A DNA stretch of 64,000 nt from contig OU015525.1 of the NCBI GenBank assembly GCA_907165065.1, forward strand, positions 42,204,037-42,268,036, in the 5' to 3' direction. The position numbers and the translations under genes were made by a program. Below are positions 1-20,400 of the stretch, piece by piece (position 1 is the stretch's first letter; every line of letters starts with the position of its first letter). The stretch comes from Caprimulgus europaeus (taxonomy: Eukaryota > Chordata > Aves > Caprimulgiformes > Caprimulgidae). The notes under the pieces are model-generated. The model did no database searches. It saw only the letters and a list, made by a program, of their open reading frames with translations, and had not been told where the DNA came from.

Positions 1-2688
1 CTCAAGGTTATTTTTTTTTTCCTTCCCCAGAAGATAGTTAAAATGCTATCAGCTTGTTAATTGCATTATCTTCTTTTGTCAATACAGTCTTTTAATAAAA
101 TAAGAAATTCTTATTAATATGCGAGTTTAGGAATAAATACTGCTTGACACTGGATCTCCTCTCTTCAGTGCTTTCCAGTTTAGGATCAATAAGGGTGAAT
201 GACTTAAATACTTAGGAGAATATTTTAAGCAAAGAGAGAATATTGTTAACTTTATTTTCACATTTTTGAAACGAGATTAAAAAAAAGTATGAACTCTTTT
301 CTAAGTGATTAAAGTTGAAGACATTTACTGAAAGTGGTCCAGTTGTCTCAGCTGCTGAAGTTTGACCTTGTTTTGAGACGTGCTTGCTTAGACTGGTCTG
401 CAGGTGTAGGAAGAGCTGTGCTTTTACCTCTTGCTTTATACCCATGCCTCACATGTACCCTGCCCTCTGTAAGTGAAAGAAGCAATGGGGGTATTGGCAG
501 ATGTTCTCAGGTGCCTGTCTTCCCTGATGAAATGGTGCTGGCCTAAATGGAAGTATCTGAGAAACTAAAACTAGGTGCCAGCTGTACCGCAGTGGTGTAT
601 TTGATGCAAAATAAGCAGGAGATACCTAGGTCAGCTCTGAATTTGACAGCTTGTGTGCCAGGAAAAAATACAGAGGTAAATGGGCTGAAGCAGAGCTCAG
701 CTCTTAGGCAGCCATGCGGCTTTGCAGAACCCGAGCTGTACCCCAAGATACATTTGTTTGATACATCAGTTTGTCTTAAAGCCTCTGACAAAATGATCAT
801 GTGCTTAAAAAATTATGAGGATAAATGAGATTACATGCATATTTAGAATATTTTAAAATTTTATTTCATGTAAACATTTGTTGCCATAGAGAGTAGTCAC
901 GTGAATATGCATGTTAAAAATAGGATTTATTTTCTTTTTTGTAGTATTGTACACTTTAGGTGTCATAGCAAAGAACTTCTGTGATCCGTTCAGTTTATAG
1001 CCTCATTTACTTTCTTAGTGAAATTACTTTTTTATAAATAATAGTTAATAAATTGGTATCTTTATTAGAATTTTTTTAATAATACCTTTGGCTTATTAAA
1101 GACAATCAGTCCAAGTGCATCATCTACTGTGTTTAATTTTCCTTTTTTTCTCTAATGGGGAAATTTATCAAGATTGAATACGCGGTTACAAACAATGAGT
1201 GAGTTGAAATCACTAAGCTTTTAAGATCTTGAAGGCTGGGGAAATATTCTGGAGAAGAACCTTTGTGTGCTTGCCTGGCTACTATGCTGTTTTGTAGACA
1301 TTTATTTTTGGGTACAGATGGACACAGATAGTAGATGGGTGCTTAGTCTGATCCAATATGGCTGTCTCTGGTCTCCTTTTATGATGATGATTTTTTAACA
1401 AAGTAGTATTTGATTTGATAAATAACTCACAAGCTAAGGTAAGGATCAAAATCCTGTTCAGTTTAATATCTTTTCTGTATAGTTTTAAATGTAAATTGTT
1501 CCTATTAAAAATAAGCTAGTACAGTAATTTTCTACTCTCTAGGGGAAAAAAAAAAAAGTTCTGTGCCTGAATAGGAGACATAAATTTGTATGTTCCATAC
1601 CACCAAGTTCCCCTGAGAAATGCAGGAATGGGGCTTTTCTGGAAATTAAGATACTTTTAGATACTTAAACAAGGATTTAGATACCTAGCTCAGGACATCT
1701 TCATGGGAAAGACTGAGCCTTAGCAGATTTCCCTCCTTTTCTTGATCTGTTTTTAGTTCTTTTTAAAGTTTGTACTATGTGCTTATCCCAATAATATAGT
1801 CTATGATTTTAGAAGTGTAATGGCAGCTTTATGAGGGATTAGAGAGAGGAATTCACAAAATCTGTCAGTAAGTGATGCCAGTCTTGCTAGGCTTTCTCTG
1901 TAGGCAGTGGAGAGAGTCAGCCTTTCTAGAGAACAAATCAAAGCAGAAGCTCAATTTAGCCTCTCTGACTTCCTCTTTACAATAGAAGGTTGTATATATT
2001 CTTGCTAGGCTAAAGTTAAATGTTGTGATTGCCCTTTTTAATAAAGGCTTTCATCTTTATTCTTTATAAAATCATCATTAAGCATAGCCTGTAGGGGAAA
2101 GGCAAGTTGAAGTATTTTTATACACTAAGGCAAATAATTTAAGGCTATCAGAGAAAAAAAACTGTGTGTGTGTGTCTGGAAAACTCCTTCAAAAGCATAT
2201 TAAAATTATATTTTTTGGCAACCATGGTAGCTTTCACACCACAGTTTCATTTGGTTCAATCCTTTGGTAGAAATCCTGTGAATATAATTAAAAGGAATGG
2301 CATGCATTTAGTAGGAACTTATATTTAAAACATGGAAGACAAACTCTGGAGACATGATGCAGTAGTTTTGAGAAGTTATTGTCTACCTCATACAGCAGAG
2401 TTGGCAAAAATAAATCCTGGAAGTCTACATTTTCATCATGCCCTCACTGCCAATTTAAGCAGATGCTGGACTTGAAGGATCTGAAGTGTTGTCATATTTT
2501 CCATTTGCTGTGTTGGGGAGGGTGTTGGGGAGTGGAAGGCTGTACTGCAAGAGAAGGTCAAAGCAGAGAGTGGGAGCTGATACCGTTTCCAGCTGGTTCA
2601 GGAGTAATAATCAAAGATATTTTACCACTGCTTTAAATTGGTTACTATTTCTGGGTAAAAGAGAGTTTCTCATGTTTTGTATTTCCAG
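1..2688 (+). other. TCEA1 intron (right part)
   Basis: AT-rich sequence with no stretch matching the missing TCEA1 N-terminal (LW-domain) exons in any frame. Small open frames at 334-828 and 2379-2704 show no recognisable protein and are taken as chance. It contains a short TG run near 2164-2175. The intron ends at the 2687-2688 acceptor. Confidence 0.8.
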
Positions 2689-10507
<7,819 letters not shown>

Positions 10508-11508
10508 AAGAAGAAATTGTCAAGACATCTGGACCAGTATGAAAGAGGATCTTGTAATTAGCTTTAAAAACTAGGCTAAGCATCTAGCTTCCTGCAAATC
10601 AGAGGTTTTTTGGGGTTTGTTTTCTTTTTTTTTTTTTTTTAAAGCAGCATACATACCTGAAGTTAGCCTTTGTTTTGACACAACCATCATTTCCTTAAAT
10701 GCCTTCCTATAGCTAATAGTCAGTAGGGCCAGGTTGCTCAATTGTATGGTGAATGTTAAAATATTTTTTCATTTTTATAAGTAAGTGGACATTAAACTTT
10801 TACCAATTAAACATCTTCGTAATTGGCTTGGTTTTTTCTAACTATGTGAATAAGGTGCTGTATTTTTTGCAGTCTGAAGCATACACGATCCTCCCATTAC
10901 GTATTTTACCTCTCCACATTTGTTCAGTCGTAAGAATGGTATTTGTTTCTTGCTGATGTGTTCACTAGTTTTGCAAAGAGAAAAGTATCTAACTTCATCT
11001 AATTATGTAAAACTCAGTTGTTAACTAAATCACAATTTAGTTGCCACTCTAGTTTGTATGCACTGTTTCTGAATTAGGACTGAATTTGTAGTCCTGGAGT
11101 TTGGAAATGTATTAGTGGATATGATAACCTCTTTTGCAGTGGTTGGTTAAGCCTTTTTATATAACCAGCTTTGATCAATACAATATATTTTATTGCCCAA
11201 AGCATGTATTTCACATTCTATCAGTAGGTATTATTTCTAGGAATGTCTTAAAATCATCTATTAAATCTGATTTGACTGATCAGTTTTGCTTAACATGCTT
11301 GACAGCCAAGTTTGGTTTAGACTTTTTAAGTAAGCAAAGGCATTGTTTTGTAGACTGTCCTGATAACACCAGCTAACCAATTCATCACAATGTGAACTGA
11401 ATGGGGAGGTAATATTAAATTCACTTCATATAAATGACATTAATTTTGTTCATGTACTGAATTTTGAGATGTAGAGTATCAGATGTCAATCACAGACCTG
11501 CAGGTGAG

Positions 11509-11514
11509 AATAAA
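11509..11514 (+). terminator. Candidate TCEA1 polyadenylation signal AATAAA
   Basis: This is the first canonical AATAAA after the TCEA1 stop, about 1.0 kb downstream, with T-rich sequence following. A second copy sits at 11781-11786. Whether either is used is inference. Confidence 0.4.
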
Positions 11515-12377
11515 TTATTAAAGTTACGATCTTTTCCATATGTGGAATGATAAAAATACTGCTTTGTTACAGCCTGGTTTTTAACAGTACACATGTTTAG
11601 AAGTATTTTCAAATATGTTTTCAAGGAAAAATATGTCAACATCTTTAGAAGATATTAAATTATGTCATTATACTTAATTTTTATTATTTAATTTATTGAA
11701 GCCTGGGGCTGAGGAGGTCTATCCTGGCAATGTATAAAGGATTCATGGTGGGGTGGGAAGACTATATGCAATTCCTGGATAATAAATTCCCTGACGGTAA
11801 AGGAAAAACAAGATTTTCTATGCTGAATATTTTTTGTGTGATGGTGGCAATCATAATAGATGAGTTGGAAATAGTGTGATGACACCTGAGCTTTGCAAGA
11901 CAAGAAGTGTTTGGTAAATACTTTATAGAGCAAGCTTTTTCCAGTCAGCTTGTGCAAGGAAGGAAAAGCAGCTTTTCTGATGAAAGGAAAAATGGTTAAA
12001 ATATGAGTTGTTTAATTACAGACTTTTTTTAGGCAGAAAATTGTTCATCATTTAAAGTTTCTTGCATAACTTTATATAAAAAACATTTAAAACTAAATTT
12101 ATTTTATATTAATGCCCTAATTCAGAAAACATTTTTTTTCTACTAACAGAATAGGTTTATTTTTAGCCTACATGTAGGTCCTTTGGCAGGACTCCTTATT
12201 TAGAGTTACTTAAAGATGCAGAATTGAGCAGCAAACTAATGACAAATGTTAATATCAGTTGCAGTGCTTTGTTTGGAGATCTTTGTAAAAGAACAAGTCC
12301 AAGAAATTATGTTAAAAATGATTGCAAATTGGAGGCCAAGTAGACCTAAATTTCCACTGCTGTTCACTGCATATATA

Positions 12378-12475
12378 CAGGGCAGGCAGAGGTTGGTTTG
12401 CATAACCTTCTTCACATGACGTGTCCGTTTATGCATCAGTGTGACACTTAGAAAAAATAACTTTTGAAAAAATAT
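12378..12475. repeat. Direct repeat, copy 1 (~98 bp)
   Basis: It shares the core GTGTCCGTTTATGCATCAGT and flanking GGTTGGTTTGCATAACCTTC with 12709-12803. Similarity is high over the whole ~95 bases with a small indel. Flanks outside the repeat do not match, so this is not a large tandem duplication. No repeat family was recognised. Confidence 0.85.
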
Positions 12476-12708
12476 AGTAATTTCTTTCTGTACTTACCAA
12501 ATTGTATTTGGACTTTATTAAAAGAACTAGAACTACTATAGCCTTTCTGTGATGCAGATGTGTCCAAGTAGGGTTCAAATAAAACTTTGTTTCACCTAAT
12601 GTTACCTTATGGCTGTGGTCACACCCTTCAGGCTTTCGTCCTGCGGTCCCTGAGATAAAAGGAACAGTTTCTTTATAGCAGTGAAAGATGAAGTCCCAGA
12701 ACTGGATC

Positions 12709-12803
12709 CAGGGCAGGCACAGGTTGGTTTGCATAACCTTCCTCACACGTGTCCGTTTATGCATCAGTGTGACACTTAGGAAAATTACCTTTTGAGAAAA
12801 TAT
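12709..12803. repeat. Direct repeat, copy 2 (~95 bp)
   Basis: Second copy of the element at 12378-12475, in the same orientation 331 bases downstream, differing at a handful of positions. Both copies begin CAGGGCAGGCA and end near GAAAATAT/AAAATAT. Confidence 0.85.
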
Positions 12804-12851
12804 CGGTGCCTAAATTCTATTCATGCTTCATTTTGGTTACCCAAATCAAAA

Positions 12852-12857
12852 AATAAA
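12852..12857 (+). terminator. Alternative TCEA1 polyadenylation signal AATAAA
   Basis: A canonical hexamer 2.3 kb past the stop, just after the second copy of the 12.4/12.7 kb direct repeat. If used, the repeat would be part of the mRNA. Confidence 0.3.
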
Positions 12858-15800
12858 GCTGCCCAGCAGTGAGCTTTGGATGCATTTCTGTTCAACAGGT
12901 GCTTCAGTTTTCCCAGTTGTCTGGAATTGCCCTCTTCTGTTGGAGAGGATGCAAAGCCTGAAGGACATATAAGAGAAGGATGTAGAGGTGAGGCTGGGGA
13001 CTGTAGCTCACGTCCCCAGCTGTCTGGCTTTCCTACTGAGCTGCAGTTGTGCTACGACTGACCCAGTACATTCAGGTATTTTATAGAGTGAAACATGCCA
13101 GCAGAACTGGGGATGGATCTCTCCCATCCAAGAATAGCAGGTTTGTTTATTACCTTTATGGACATTTGAATCCTCAGGTGAAAGAGAGACTGGAACATAG
13201 TTTCCCTACAACTTAAGCTAGTTTTTACACTAATCGAGTAGAGAAAAAGAGGAGGCCTTGTTCCTTTTGAAATGTGTGTACATCTTTAAGGATGCCACCT
13301 TTCTGCTGTAAGAAGGGCTAGAGATTGCTGCTGCTCAGAAAACACAGCTTCTGGGTCCTTGGTTAGAAGGCATTTCCTCATATGTAAATATAATTCTGTT
13401 AACTTGCTCAGGAGAAAGTGTGGATTTTAAAGTATTTTGTACTGAATGATTCTTTTTGACTAGCACTAAGCAGAAGGTAAATACCTGCTCAATGATCTTG
13501 GCTTTTGTAAAACCCACTTTGAAGCCCTATTGCACTTTCCAAGCATTGTGAAGGTAGTGCCTGGTTTTTATCCAGAGTTCAGGATTCAACTTGTGGTCAC
13601 AGATGTGAATTTTGAATTGAAACTTACAACCCATACCAGATTAGGCAGAACTTTAATTCATCACATGAAGTCTTCATTCTGCAAAAAGTATTACCTTTCA
13701 AAACGCATGCCTTTTGAAATAGATCATTAGTAGTCATTCATAGAAGTAAACCTGAGGAGTTTCACCTCTTTAAGTACAATTTCATACAGATGTATATTAG
13801 CTTCTGGTTCACTAGATCATCACTAATCTTGAATTCTTTTAAAAGGTTTGGGATTAATTTAGTCACAACGTTAGTACAGAAAATCTTTCATTAAGTGTAA
13901 TTGAAATTATACTGATACCTTTCATGGCCGAAGACATTGTTAAGTACTGTTTAGAGCAAACTTTAAAAATTACTTTGCATTGTGATAGTCTTTCTCATCA
14001 CTCTCTTTTTCAGATATCCTGTGTAATCAGAAAGTGCATAAGTACATGATGTTTGTGTGATAAATTTTAATCTACATCGTAGAGCCCTTAAGCATATATA
14101 TACATGTATATATATATTTTTTTTTTCTTCATTGGTATTCTGCTAATGAATTTGGAATTTAAAGGTCAGTGTAAAGCACAATATGTTGGCTGAAGGAGCC
14201 CATGCAATTTTAATACTGCTTAGCAGGCTGGTGAAAAGAGCAGTCTTTCACAGTATGCATGTTCTGTGGGAGTTACTGGTTTGTGGAGTGCAGATATTGA
14301 AGAAAGAATACCAGTGGACTGGAAAGTTGTTAGAGCTTAATGATATCCTGCAGTTAGATAAATGCCAAGACAAACCAACCATGCTTATTTTCAAGCTAGG
14401 ATAAATTGATTTTGTGGTAATTTCTTACTTGATGAATTATAAATAATATCTTCTGTCAATATGATTATTTTCTCCTGCTGTTCATGTAACAGCTTGTCTA
14501 TAATAACTTTTCCTTTTCAGTGCAACTCACTTTTCCCCTGTGAGAAAAGTTTGTGCCTAATGAGCAAGTATATAGTAAGGAAATGTAGTTAAAAACCTGT
14601 CTTTTGTGCAGGTGGGTTTTTGTTTTCCTCTCTCTCTTCCCCCTTGCCCCCCCCTTCCCCCTCTTCAACAAATCCATCATTAAACAGTCTAAAAATAACA
14701 AGGTATTCAGGGGAGTGTGTGGGTTGGTTGTTTTTTTGGTTTGGTTTGATTTTTTTAAGATATACTCTCCAGCGTATCTAGGGACCAGCATTTTGCTATT
14801 GCTGTTGGCTGTAAGCTTAAACCTTAAACACAGCATTAAAATTTGTTACAATTTTTCCAGAAAGATGTGTATTGTAAGTGTCAGCATATTGTAATGCAGA
14901 AATAAAATGAAAATTGCCTAGAAAATTTTAATTGCTTAGAAGTTGTGGCACATGGAAAATAATCTTATATATTATTTTCTTCTTCTTTTAATAATCTGAT
15001 GTTAACCATAGAACTGCCCAAACCAATATAGTTTTCTTTCCCCTCTAATTACATCTTTTTCTTTCTTTTTCTTGCAGAATAATAGAATATATTGTTTGAT
15101 ATAAAGTACGAGCATTTGGTCTGTCTTCCAGCTGTGAATGAGGTATCTTTGCAGGGAAGAGATAACTTTAAAGAAATTAAATACTCCATTTCATGAAATG
15201 ACACACTCTGAACTTTTGTGTTGTGTGCATCTGATCTTTCTAGCAAGCTGAATTTGACCTGGTTAAACTTAGTCAACCGAGAGTTTTAGAGCACTCTTAC
15301 CCGCCCTGATTAAAACAAGTACAGCAGCATCAGTCTGACTGCAAGGTCCCCATGAATCCTGCCTTACTGATAGATTTAGTCTGTTTTGTAGAAGTTACAC
15401 TTTATGTAAACTGAAATTTGATTGATAGTGTTTTGGGTATGTTTACTAGAAATTCAGCTGAAAGAACCAGCATTGCTAGGTTAAGCAGTGGCAACCACGA
15501 ACCGGACCCTGACTTTAGTGGTATATAGGAGAGCTTCCTCTTTGCTTCATCATCCAGCGTTGTGCTACCGAGGGCAAAAGCACTTTGATTTGCTGTCTCT
15601 CGTTTCCTTTCTTTGCGCTGACATGTTAAACAGTGGTTTGTTTATAGAAGGAGGTGAGGCAAACTGGTTCATAGCACATGTTAACTTACTGTGTATCGGG
15701 TCTTCTGCCCTGGTGCTGTGTAATGAAAAATCTCATCAGTATTTGTTTAATAATGTGAATGCAGTAAGGGGAGAACACGTCTCCTGCTGAGTGCAATGAG

Positions 15801-16536
15801 GAAACAATTAAATTGATCTAAATTCTGGCTTGTTATTCCCATTTCCTTTTTTTCAGAGAAAATCCCCATTTTGTGCTTTTCATAGTGCTGGAATTGGGCA
15901 AAGAGTAGGTTTTAGAAAGGCTACAGTAAATGTCACTGAATTATGCCTGTCTGGTTCTTCCCTTCTGTGGGCATTTTTTTTCTTTCTGTTCCCCATAGGT
16001 CCTTTTCCTACCTATATGTGTCATTTGAGTCTTTTAAATAAATGTGCAGGAAAAAAAGTACAATTCAATGGAAGTCCACTATAAACTCCAAAGTTTGATA
16101 TAGTGGAATTGTAGTGAATCTTGTAGTTTAAAATAAAGAAGTTATTCTAATAATGAATCTAAGCATAGATTATATGGATCCAACTTACTTTCTTCCTAGT
16201 ACTACCCATGATTACTGATTTTGACCTATCACCAGAAGTCAAGTGTAATGCTTTGGGGATACTATAAATGAACGTGGTTTATTAGTGGATGGAGCTGTTG
16301 CTTTTCTTTTGGACAGTCTGAAATAGTGCTGTATCAGAACAGAATAGTTCCAGCTTCCTTGTTTTGTCAATTAGATGTGTGCATATCTGTACCTTACAAG
16401 ATCTGTCAGGTAGTGGGAGAATTTAATATGTACACACCCAAGATTGTTGATACTGCCATCCTTTCAGGAGTGAGTAGTGAAGGGTTTTTACATCTAGTTA
16501 CTAAGGGAAGAGAATAATATGTGAGAATTCTTGTCC
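12858..16536. other. Sequence between the convergent TCEA1 and RGS20 3' ends
   Basis: AT-rich noncoding sequence. It includes an AT microsatellite at about 14093-14126 and scattered AATAAA (14901, 16037 on +) and TTTATT (16278 on +, an AATAAA on -). Open frames up to 112 residues have no recognisable domain. The outer ends may be distal 3' UTR of either gene. Confidence 0.6.
14093..14126. repeat. AT microsatellite followed by T run
   Basis: ATATATATACATGTATATAT followed by a run of T, between the TCEA1 and RGS20 3' ends. Confidence 0.8.
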
Positions 16537-16542
16537 TTTATT
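16537..16542 (-). terminator. Candidate RGS20 polyadenylation signal AATAAA
   Basis: TTTATT on + is AATAAA on the RGS20 strand, the first canonical signal after its stop codon. Confidence 0.4.
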
Positions 16543-17249
16543 TTGGAATTCAAATGCCCAGACTCTTTCTTCCTCTTAAGTAAATAATTTAACTTTATAA
16601 ACATTGATAATATGAATTTTAAAATGCTTTCAGCAGACTCTAGTAGTAAAATAACAATTCTTCAGCAAAAGATTTTTATAGGCAGCATTATTTCAACGAT
16701 TGGCTTTCATAAACTTGAGACTGATATACTAATTTCCATTAGTGCACCATATACACATTAAATATACCAAGACAAGTGAACTGTACCTGTGCCAGGTATG
16801 ATATGTGAAACTTTGTCTCATGTAACCCAGATATTGACAGTACTGTTTTTACTTTGGTCGCAGTGTGGATGGGGCAACTGGTTTGGTTTTCAAGAAAATT
16901 CTAACACTCCACTTAAAATTCAGTTTTCATGCTCAGTTGGCATTTGTACTTCAGGCGTATGTTCTAACAGATTTACATCTGAGTTGCGTGCTGCATTTGA
17001 AAAAACACTGCATTTTTTGAACAACAACATTTTCTCTTGATTCTCTTTTGCAAAGTAACTCTGAGTTTGATCAGAAACTGTAGTTAGCTGATTGTGTTAA
17101 GAGCTTGTGCAGGTGTAAATCATTCAGTCTGTAGTAAAACTTAGCCTGAGTTCTTTTCAGGTAAATATTCGATTAGTTCTAAATTCCCTGTGGATTGGTG
17201 TAGCCCAGAGTTCCGTTTCTTTTAAAATAAATACACTTACAAAAAAATT
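16537..17249 (-). other. RGS20 3' untranslated region (probable extent)
   Basis: Sequence downstream (minus strand) of the RGS20 stop, noncoding. The first canonical AATAAA on the minus strand is at 16542-16537, about 710 bases past the stop. Another at 16283-16278 would extend it by 260 bases. The choice between them is inference. Confidence 0.45.
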
Positions 17250-17438
17250 CTATGCCTCAATGGATTTTTCAGATAAGGACCGAAGTAAGTTCTTATAAAT
17301 AGCAGAGTTCATAAACCGTGGGTAGGAGTCTCTGTGCATTAAGGTATAAATCTGAAGCTGTGCGTCATCAAAGGTGTGTTGTGAGGGTTCCAGCATATTT
17401 CGGTTAATAACTTCTCTTACTCTGGAGTCCAGACTGAC
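17250..17438 (-). CDS. RGS20: RGS20 last coding exon: C-terminal half of RGS domain
   Basis: The exon follows a minus-strand acceptor ending catgcag and encodes 62 residues plus TAG: VSLDSRVREVINRNMLEPSQ, then a stretch containing DDAQLQIYTLMHRDSYPRFM, ending SEKSIEA. This matches human RGS20 almost residue for residue. The Asn of INRN corresponds to the conserved G-alpha-contacting Asn of RGS proteins. Phase 0 at its start fits the exon at 18661-18895. Confidence 0.97.
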   Translation of the reverse strand, partial: VSLDSRVREVINRNMLEPSQHTFDDAQLQIYTLMHRDSYPRFMNSAIYKNLLRSLSEKSIEA

Positions 17439-20400
17439 CTGCATGTAAAAATAGAAAGTCATGTAAATAATAATGATGAAAAGTACATGTGTCGGTTTTT
17501 TTTGTTGTAGTTGTTGTGCTTTTTTATTTGTTGACACTCTTTATTAACCATTTCAGCTGGTGTTTTTCAGGAGTGTAAAAACTGCTAAATATACTTAGGC
17601 AAAAAATGACTCTGCTGAAATTTGGAACGAGTACTATCTTGAGTATGGATAAAGAAATGCTCTCACTGAGGTGACCTTACTTTGAACAAGGCTGCCTGTA
17701 ATCCCGTTATTACTGAAACCTGAGAGACTGGCAGGCTATTTTCAGACCAACTTCCTGCTCTGTAGTAGAGAGGATTTGTAATTTTTTGTGACAGTTTGTT
17801 TCCTTGGGAGTTAGTGCTGTTGTAGAGAGACTGAATTTGGAGTAAGCAGCATGACGCAGACGGAAACTGTAAGCTGAGAAGCTGTTGCTTAATCAGATTC
17901 TTGCCAAAGAGCAGGGTAAATGGATGCGAACCACTGGTATGGCTATATGATGATTCCATACAACATACAAGCAATGTAATTTTTTTTCTCCAAGGTTCTA
18001 GTGTCTGTAGAAAGATATTAGTATTACTGGAAAAGGCTGACTAGATTTAAACAGCCTTTTTATAAGTATGTAAGTATAGCTTGCACCACAAACAATTAAG
18101 TTTTGCAAGGGAGGTTTAAAATTCTGGCCTACACGGCAGGATTATATTTAAACTGAACTGAGGCGTCTTTGAAACTTGGCATATTTGCTAACAGCAAAGT
18201 GAAAAGTAGTCTTGAAAATTTTCAGGAAGTCAGTGTGTTTGTTCCACGCTGTGCTTTGTCAGCTGCTCTTTGAGCAATTTGTGCTTTGCAGATAACACTT
18301 TGTGGTTACTGTGCTTTTGGACAGACGCAGGCACTTCCTTCCTAGTGCAAGGGAAAAAGAAACTGATTTGTCCAACAAATAAAATTTAAGTTGAGGAAGG
18401 ATAAAGTGATCATTTGTATATTTCTGCCTCAAACTAAAGACTTCAGATCAGGGTAGTGTAGGAAGAGCTTTCTTGCAGCCCATGAAAGCAGTTTTGACCA
18501 TCTCACCTCAGCGATGGGTCTGCCCTTTTCCCCAAAATCTCCACCTGAGGGCAGTGGAATGTGTGGGGGGGAAAGTTCTCCCTGAGTATTGTAGCTTTAA
18601 ACACGTTGGAACTACATGTGCAAAGCAGCATCAAAGAATGTATTGGGGAAAGTAGTATACCTCTTTTGGAGAAAGGATGGAAATATAATCTTCATAAATT
18701 AGTCTTGCTTTTTCTTCAATTACACTTTTGTTGGATTCTTTTTTTAGCTCCTCACAGGCCATCCAGAAAAGCATGTTTTCTTCACTGAATTCTGTTCGTA
18801 GAAATTCGCGAAAAGCATTTCTGCCAGCTGGAGTAAACATCAACTTGTCGAATGATTGAGCCCAGGCATTTACTTCTTCAAGAGTAGGAGCAGGGCTTGA
18901 GGAGGAAGGAGAGGACAAGAAGAGAGAAATGAATGATTATTACTCAAGCTGTTTGCAGCTGGCAGGAGACATCTGCCATCACGATGAACAAAATCGCAAG
19001 GTTCATAGGGCTCCAATTCCTCACCGGAACTACCCAAGTGCAAAGTCTAGCAAACATATTTTTAAGATGCTTTTTGAAAGTGTGCTTATCAAAAGCTCAG
19101 ATGCAGATGATTGCCAGCGCTCTGATGCAAAAATTGCAGTTAACTGCTCAAAGTAACTGCAACAAAGAAGTCTCTCTGCCACGGCTAAGCATTTTTCTAT
19201 ACCTAATAGTCCTAATTGTTAAAAATGGAATGAAAATACACACAAAGAAGCAATGATTCAAACCTCATAAAAAGTACCCCCCTGTCCATTACATTTTTAC
19301 AGGTGCTTCTACCTGTGAACAATTCTGAAGAGACAGTTGTCTGACTCTTGGGAGGATCTGAGCTCCTCTTTATATTCACTATTTTTGTAGGGCTGAGCAC
19401 TTCCAGTTACCTTCATTACATAGTTGCTGGGTGGAAACAGGATGTGTTTAAAAATTATTTCAGAAAAAAGGGAGAATGTGTTTACAGTGCTGGTTTTGAA
19501 CTGCCATGTTACACAAGTAGGGATGTGGTTACATGCTGCATATAAATAAGGTAAATGATGATAGATCAGACCTTTGATTCCTTAGGAGGAGACAAATGAG
19601 TGCAAATTCAGTCAAAATGACAAATAGATAATAATAGTTACTTGCATATTTCAGATTATTCACTTTAATTATTTAGTATAGTTCGAGTTTGTTTCATTTT
19701 AGCTTGACAGAACACTTGGTAAAGACTATACCTTTCCTCGCAGTTTGGAATACCCTCTGCTTGGAGTTCATGAGATGTTTTCTTTGCTCTCTCTTCATCT
19801 TGATTTCTAACAGTAAGACTGCAAGGTAGCAAACAAAATTTTAGCCAGCTTTATAGAGGAAAAGGCTGAATGTACACCAAATGCTTTTCCTCCAATTAAA
19901 AAGAATATAAAAAAAAAATCAGCTAAAAGGACAGAAGCCAACAGTAGCCGTCTTACTCATAGTTATACTATGACATTAACAGTTGTATAAACCTGGCAAA
20001 CTTTAATGTAGCTGAACACTGTTCAATATTGTATAACATAGACTTTCTGTACAGGGATCAGAGATTCATAGAATATCTTGAGTTGGAAGGGACCCATAAG
20101 GATCATTGAGTCCAATTCCCTATATATATATGTATACACAAGTACCCTTTATCACACACTAAATCCATTCTCTATTGACACTTACTATACTGTGTATGCT
20201 TGATGCAATGTTTATACTTAAGTTCAACTAGATGCACTGGTTTTATATAAGTTAGATTTCAAGGTTGGTTGGTTTTGGTGTTTGTTTGCAGGGTTGTTTG
20301 TTTGTTTTGGGTTTTTTTTGTGTTTTGTTTTTTTTCTCCTTGGCTATTTTTTTATATCCATAGGGCACAATGAGGGCCAAGAATCTGGTTTAGAATGGCG

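Larger units (their letters stand above)
10508..12857 (+). other. TCEA1 3' untranslated region (extent uncertain)
   Basis: This follows the TCEA1 stop directly and no splice site is needed. The sequence is AT-rich and noncoding. Candidate AATAAA signals lie at 11509-11514, 11781-11786 and 12852-12857, so the mRNA could end about 1.0, 1.3 or 2.4 kb past the stop. Further AATAAA copies at 14901-14906 and 16037-16042 are less likely. Transcript data are needed to choose. Confidence 0.5.

Noticed and set aside
20-60. Strong polypyrimidine-AG (TTTCCTTCCCCAG) at the left edge that looks like an exon start
   Set aside because: The following sequence meets stops quickly in every frame and does not encode the missing TCEA1 residues, so it is probably a cryptic acceptor.
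18896-18918. MSSPSSSSPAPT start in frame with the RGS domain exon
   Set aside because: The Ser-rich start is the intron's pyrimidine tract. The acceptor at 18896 and the in-phase upstream exon fit the known protein much better.
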